From contig RAZE01000019.1 of the NCBI GenBank assembly GCA_003611955.1, forward strand, positions 1 to 64,000: a stretch of 64,000 nucleotides of DNA, given 5' to 3'. This document shows, one piece after another, positions 60,380 through 64,000 of the stretch. The position numbers and the translations under genes were made by a program. Below the pieces are notes generated by a model, which was not told where the DNA came from, searched no databases, and worked only from the letters and a program-made list of their open reading frames with translations. Positions within the stretch are counted from its first letter, which is position 1, and each line of letters begins with the position of its first letter. This stretch comes from a bacterium 1XD8-76. GTDB lineage: Bacteria; Bacillota; Clostridia; Lachnospirales; Lachnospiraceae.

Positions 60380-61882
60380 TTAAATCATTTTTTGTATTAA
60401 TTTTGCCTCACTCAAGCCTTCGCTGCGCTCAAATTCTCCGGATACTTCCCCATCCTTCAACAGGATGATCCGATCTGACATTCCGATCAGCTCCGGCAGT
60501 TCTTCCGAGATCAGAAGGATTGATTTTCCTTCTTTTTTCAGAGTTTCTATCAGCTGATAGATCGCTGCTTTCGTCCCCACATCGATCCCCCTTGTGGGGC
60601 AGTCCAAAATCAGAATATCCGCGCCTTTGGCAAGCCATTTTGCGAGTACCACCTTCTGTTTGTTGCCGCCGCTCAGCGTATTGCAGTATGCGGAAACGGA
60701 TGCCGCCTTCACTTCCATCTTTTCCGACCAGGTCTCAGCCATGGCTTTCTGCTTTCTTACGGAGACAGGACCGAATTTCGCCATATCCCTCAGGGAAGGC
60801 AGGCAGATATTATCCCGGATACTGCAGATCGGCATCATGGATTCCTGATCTCTGTTTTTCGATACGTATGCGATATTTCGGCGCACCGCCCAGGAAGCGC
60901 TTTTCACTTCCTCCCGTCCGTCTTTCAATACCCTGCCCTGCTGCGGCGGAATCAGTCCATACAATATTTTCCCCACCTCATGCATTCCGCAGTCGCTCAG
61001 CCCCCCGATTCCAAGCACTTCTCCGCGGTGCAGTTTTATGGTGGCATTTTTTATTCCCGCGGCCGTCACATTCTCCATCTCGAGAACGACATCTTCACTG
61101 ATGTGTTCATCCACATCCTCCCTGTAGTAGTGCCCCGAAAGTTCCCGCCCTATCATCAGCTGACGGATCTTATCCGCATTAAATTCCTCTTTTTTCAGGT
61201 TGGCCGTGAGCACTCCGTCCCGCAGTATCGTGAGAGAATCACACATTTCCATGATCTCGTCGATGTCATGGGAGATAAATAAAACGGAGCTTCCGCTCTC
61301 TTTCACTTTTCTCATCAGATCATAGAGAATATCCCTCCCCGACAGACTCAGAGCTGTCGTAGTCTCATCGATGATCCAGAGTCCCGGATTCGTATAGAGC
61401 GCCCTCGCCAGCTCTATCAGCTTTCTGTCCTCGAAAGAAAGCTTCTCCGTCCTTTGTTCCGGCGCTATGTTCTCCACACCGATATCTTTCAATGCCTTCT
61501 CTGCGGTTCTGTTCATCTCTCTGGTATTCAAAATACCATGTTTTACAAACATCGATTCCTTTCCAAAAAATATATTGGCCGCCACGGATATCCCCGTGAT
61601 CGTCCCCTGTTCCTGCACCACCATGCTGACGCCGTGATCTACCGCATCCACCGTGCCGTCCGGTCTGTATTCCTTCCCCTTCAGATACATATGCCCGCTG
61701 TCGCTTTTCTGGATACCGGCTGCAATGGATGAAAAAGTAGATTTCCCGGAACCGTTTTCTCCCACCAGACCGCGTATCTCCCCGGCCTCGATCACAATAT
61801 CAAAATCCGCCAGCGCACGGACCGCTCCAAAAGACTTGCAGATTTTTTCCGCTCTAAAAAGACAGTTTTTCTTCTCCGGCAT
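60380..61882 (-). CDS. RbsA-type double ABC ATPase, NBD2 with Glu-to-Cys change
   Basis: 500 residues, two NBDs. NBD1: Walker A GLVGENGSGKSTFSSI, signature LSFEDRKLIELARAL (LSFED instead of LSGGQ), Walker B LWIIDETTTAL. NBD2: GIGGLSDCGMHEVGKI, signature LSGGNKQKVVLAKWL, Walker B ILILDCPTRGIDVGTK, where the catalytic Glu of DEP is Cys. One active ATP site may be lost or shifted. First gene of the nucleoside-type operon; promoter at 61926-61954. Confidence 0.9.
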   Translation of the reverse strand: MPEKKNCLFRAEKICKSFGAVRALADFDIVIEAGEIRGLVGENGSGKSTFSSIAAGIQKSDSGHMYLKGKEYRPDGTVDAVDHGVSMVVQEQGTITGISVAANIFFGKESMFVKHGILNTREMNRTAEKALKDIGVENIAPEQRTEKLSFEDRKLIELARALYTNPGLWIIDETTTALSLSGRDILYDLMRKVKESGSSVLFISHDIDEIMEMCDSLTILRDGVLTANLKKEEFNADKIRQLMIGRELSGHYYREDVDEHISEDVVLEMENVTAAGIKNATIKLHRGEVLGIGGLSDCGMHEVGKILYGLIPPQQGRVLKDGREEVKSASWAVRRNIAYVSKNRDQESMMPICSIRDNICLPSLRDMAKFGPVSVRKQKAMAETWSEKMEVKAASVSAYCNTLSGGNKQKVVLAKWLAKGADILILDCPTRGIDVGTKAAIYQLIETLKKEGKSILLISEELPELIGMSDRIILLKDGEVSGEFERSEGLSEAKLIQKMI

Positions 61883-61925
61883 AACAATACCTCACACATA
61901 TTTCCCAAAAATATTTGATGAATTT

Positions 61926-61954
61926 ATTATAGTAATGTAGTATTTTGTCGTAAA
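61926..61954 (-). promoter_or_regulatory. Promoter of the nucleoside-type ABC operon
   Basis: TTTACG (61954-61949), 17 bases, TATAAT (61931-61926) on the minus strand, 44 bases before the ATPase start. Confidence 0.6.
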
Positions 61955-61990
61955 CATAAGAAAATTTTGTTTTTGTTCGATTTTTTTGGC

Positions 61991-62025
61991 AAAAAAAACG
62001 GGCTATCCCATCCGTGAGATAACCC
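61991..62025 (-). terminator. Terminator of the kinase gene
   Basis: GGGTTATC.CA-CGGA-TG.GATAGCCC followed by GTTTTTTTT on the minus strand, 30 bases after the kinase stop. Confidence 0.85.
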
Positions 62026-62056
62026 CTTTGTACATTTTAATTACGTTGCTGTCACA

Positions 62057-63775
62057 TCATTGCGGGAATAGCAGAGTAATCGTCGTTCCTTCTCCTTCCA
62101 CACTTTCTATATACAGACACTCCCTCTGTCCATACAGATAATACAGACGGCTCTGTACATTGGACAGGCCGATCTGCCTGCCTCTCTCCTCCTCTATATA
62201 AGACTTTCCGATAATCTCCTTTATGCGCCGGGGGCTGATTCCCCGTCCGTTATCCGTCACCTGCACCCGGATACCGTCTGCGCTGCGCCTCACCGTTATG
62301 GTTATCTTTCCCGTGATCTCTCCGATCTCCTCATCGATCAGTCCGTGAAAGATCGCATTTTCCACAATCGGCTGCAGCATGTTTTTCGGAATCTGTTCTT
62401 CCATCGCTCCCTCCTCCACATCCCATATCATCTGCAGATCTCCGTCGTACATATATTTCTGGATCCGTATATAGGTTTCCAGTATATTTTTTTCATGGGC
62501 TATCGTGTCCGTAATCTGAATATCGTTCACCCGCAGACGATCCCGGATAATCGTGATCAGGGCGCTGTTTACCACAATGATATCCTCACATCTGTTCTTT
62601 CTCGCCAGATAATTGATACTGTTGATCGTATTGCAGATAAAATGAGGATCGATCTGGCTCACCAGAAGCCCGAACCTTGCATGCTGTTCCTTCTTTTCCT
62701 TTTCCAGTATCATCCGCCTGTCCTCCCGCAGATCTTCCAGCATCTTGTTAAAAGAACTCTCAAGCTGTCCTATCTCATCATCCCGATCTACCGCTACCGT
62801 GCAGTCCAGATTCCCCTGTACGGCAGACGCCATCGTCTCCGACAGGCAGATGATCGGTGAGACGACTTTTTTGATACTCTGCGATGTCGATACAAGGATC
62901 AGCAGCAGAAATGCCGTCAAAATAAAAAGCAGCTCCAAAATATACGGCGTGAGAGACGTCAGGATCGTGCGGTAGGACACAATGGATATAACACTCCATC
63001 TGTTCTCTATGGAACGATTGACAAAACCGATCCCGTTGCTCAGAGATACTCTGGACGCGGCTTTCTCCTCCCCCCTGAGTTGTTCCGCCTCATCCTTCAG
63101 TCTCTTGTCCCCGTATAAATAAAAGGAATCCCCTGTGGCATCGCACAGGATAAAACAGTCCGTGCTGTTTTTTCCTATCTCTTTGATGTCGTACAGCGCA
63201 TCGTTCAATGATGCAAATGCCACAAAAGTGTACCACTGATTGTCCATATAATAGTTTTTCGTATAGGCAAACACATAGTGATCCACACTTTTTATCTTTG
63301 TCCTATAGACCGGTGACCAGCCGCTGTTAAACGTTTTGCTGCGCTGCTTCTCGTACCACTCCGATTCTAACAGCCCCACGTCTTCTTCCGTGATCCGGTT
63401 GAGTGAATCCAGCAAAAGCAGATCATTGGATTCCATATAGACACTCCGGATAATTCCATTGTTGCTCACCAGATTATTTAACGCCAGAGAGGCCCTGTTT
63501 TTATTCTGTACCGTCGGATCCCTGAAATATTCCTGAATCACCCTGTTCTGGGCAACCGACAGAGCCATCATATCCGTATACTTTTCCATGAAAGACAGCT
63601 CCGTATTGAGCTGCCAGATGATCTCCTCGTTGGCATTCTCGGCATTTACAACCGCCTTTTCCCGAAGCACCGGAAAAAGTACAATAAAAGATAACAGGAT
63701 CGCCACCACAAATGTTAAAATACCGATCCGCAGGATCCGGCCGCGCACCTGTTTCATAATCGATCTGCCGTGCAT
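62057..63775 (-). CDS. YesM-type sensor histidine kinase
   Basis: 572 residues. TM1 (IGILTFVVAILLSFIVLFPV), an extracytoplasmic Cache-like sensor of about 240 residues, TM2 (YILELLFILTAFLLLILVS), HAMP (SIKKVVSPIICLSETMASAV), His_kinase with phospho-His in SQIDPHFICNTINSINYL (the usual NPHF is DPHF) and HATPase (LQPIVENAIFHG, VTDNGRGISPRR). Start 63775 (MHGRSIMKQV) has GGAGG 6 bases before it; ATG 63781 overlaps the regulator stop. Probably senses the ligand of the downstream transporter or its binding protein. Confidence 0.88.
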   Translation of the reverse strand: MHGRSIMKQVRGRILRIGILTFVVAILLSFIVLFPVLREKAVVNAENANEEIIWQLNTELSFMEKYTDMMALSVAQNRVIQEYFRDPTVQNKNRASLALNNLVSNNGIIRSVYMESNDLLLLDSLNRITEEDVGLLESEWYEKQRSKTFNSGWSPVYRTKIKSVDHYVFAYTKNYYMDNQWYTFVAFASLNDALYDIKEIGKNSTDCFILCDATGDSFYLYGDKRLKDEAEQLRGEEKAASRVSLSNGIGFVNRSIENRWSVISIVSYRTILTSLTPYILELLFILTAFLLLILVSTSQSIKKVVSPIICLSETMASAVQGNLDCTVAVDRDDEIGQLESSFNKMLEDLREDRRMILEKEKKEQHARFGLLVSQIDPHFICNTINSINYLARKNRCEDIIVVNSALITIIRDRLRVNDIQITDTIAHEKNILETYIRIQKYMYDGDLQMIWDVEEGAMEEQIPKNMLQPIVENAIFHGLIDEEIGEITGKITITVRRSADGIRVQVTDNGRGISPRRIKEIIGKSYIEEERGRQIGLSNVQSRLYYLYGQRECLYIESVEGEGTTITLLFPQ

Positions 63776-63777
63776 AC

Positions 63778-64000
63778 TCATCCTCCGTATCTGCGGTAAT
63801 CACCCGGCGAGACACCGACTTTCCTGTAAAAGACCTGGCTGAAATATTGTCCCGACTGATAACCTACCGAAAGCCCCACCTCGTATATTTTCCCGTTCCC
63901 CTCATCCAGCTGTTTCTTCGCCGCTTCTATCCGGATATCCGTAATATAGTTTTTGATCGTATTTCCCGTCTCCTGTTTAAATGCGGTACAAAGATAGCTT
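63778..64000 (-). CDS. AraC-type response regulator, C-terminal part (cut by window edge)
   Basis: Only the last 73 residues are inside the window: SYLCTAFKQETGNTIKNYIT, DIRIEAAKKQLDEG and YEVGLSVGYQSGQYFSQVFY, then RKVGVSPGDYRRYGG and stop. This is the AraC helix-turn-helix pair seen at the end of YesN-type regulators. The stop overlaps the start region of the kinase gene (ATGA), so the two are coupled. Confidence 0.85.
   Translation of the reverse strand, partial: SYLCTAFKQETGNTIKNYITDIRIEAAKKQLDEGNGKIYEVGLSVGYQSGQYFSQVFYRKVGVSPGDYRRYGG

Noticed and set aside
1-64000. CRISPR array, tRNA, rRNA, complete prophage or complete insertion sequence
   Set aside because: No regularly spaced repeats, no cloverleaf-like or rRNA-like sequence, and only fragments of mobile-element proteins were found by eye.

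Overview
The window looks like chromosomal DNA of an anaerobic Firmicute of the family Lachnospiraceae (Clostridia). This is an inference from gene content and order: the rimP-nusA-rnpM-ylxQ-infB-rbfA-nrnA-truB-ribF run, rpsO-pnp, a Cys-rich insert in IlvB, strong AGGAGG ribosome binding sites, YesM/YesN-type two-component systems beside sugar ABC transporters, and relics of TnpV and IS110 elements. No tRNA or rRNA gene, CRISPR array, complete insertion sequence or replication origin was seen.

Layout. 1-1.4 kb: mobile-element debris (tnpV relic, tandem hairpins) and a small Zn-motif protein. 1.5-6.8 kb: ilvB-ilvN behind a TetR regulator, then a tenA-thiD-thiE thiamine salvage operon under a TPP riboswitch and terminator. 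7-9.4 kb: decayed and orphan genes (fic and phosphoesterase pseudogenes, a DUF1349 protein) and an 80-residue stand-alone glycyl-radical domain. 9.4-12.7 kb: an RpiR regulator, a PTS EIICB and nanE, probably amino-sugar uptake. 12.8-29.7 kb: a housekeeping core with a PRTase-like protein, DegV, pnp, rpsO, an NlpC/P60 hydrolase, a Na/Pi cotransporter and the nusA-infB operon. 29.7-41.5 kb: a large sugar-sensing block with a hybrid histidine kinase, a degenerate RbsA-like ATPase translationally coupled to a YesM-type kinase and an AraC-type response regulator, and an ABC transporter whose binding protein carries two near-identical ligand domains in one chain. 41.7-45.1 kb: a lipoprotein hydrolase divergent from a PadR regulator and an FtsW/RodA-like protein. 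45.1-51.1 kb: an accessory zone rich in pseudogenes (IS110 scar, two broken aldo/keto reductases, a frameshifted LysR gene, a relic of the trp operon). 51.1-56 kb: surface and secreted proteins (transglutaminase-like, DNA/RNA endonuclease) and a MarR-MATE efflux pair. 56-64 kb: a nucleoside or ribose-type ABC operon ending in a nucleoside hydrolase, preceded by a YesM-type kinase and the 3' end of an AraC-type regulator cut by the window edge.

The two ABC loci follow one logic: a membrane kinase senses an extracellular signal, an AraC-type regulator responds, and an RbsABC-type importer brings in the substrate. The most promising undescribed arrangement is the RR-kinase-degenerate ATPase cassette (32806-36902) next to the tandem-domain binding protein (37022-38854). 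A second theme is decay. At least five broken genes keep both ends and have lost the middle (tnpV, fic, an aldo/keto reductase, trpD, trpA), which suggests deletion between short repeats.
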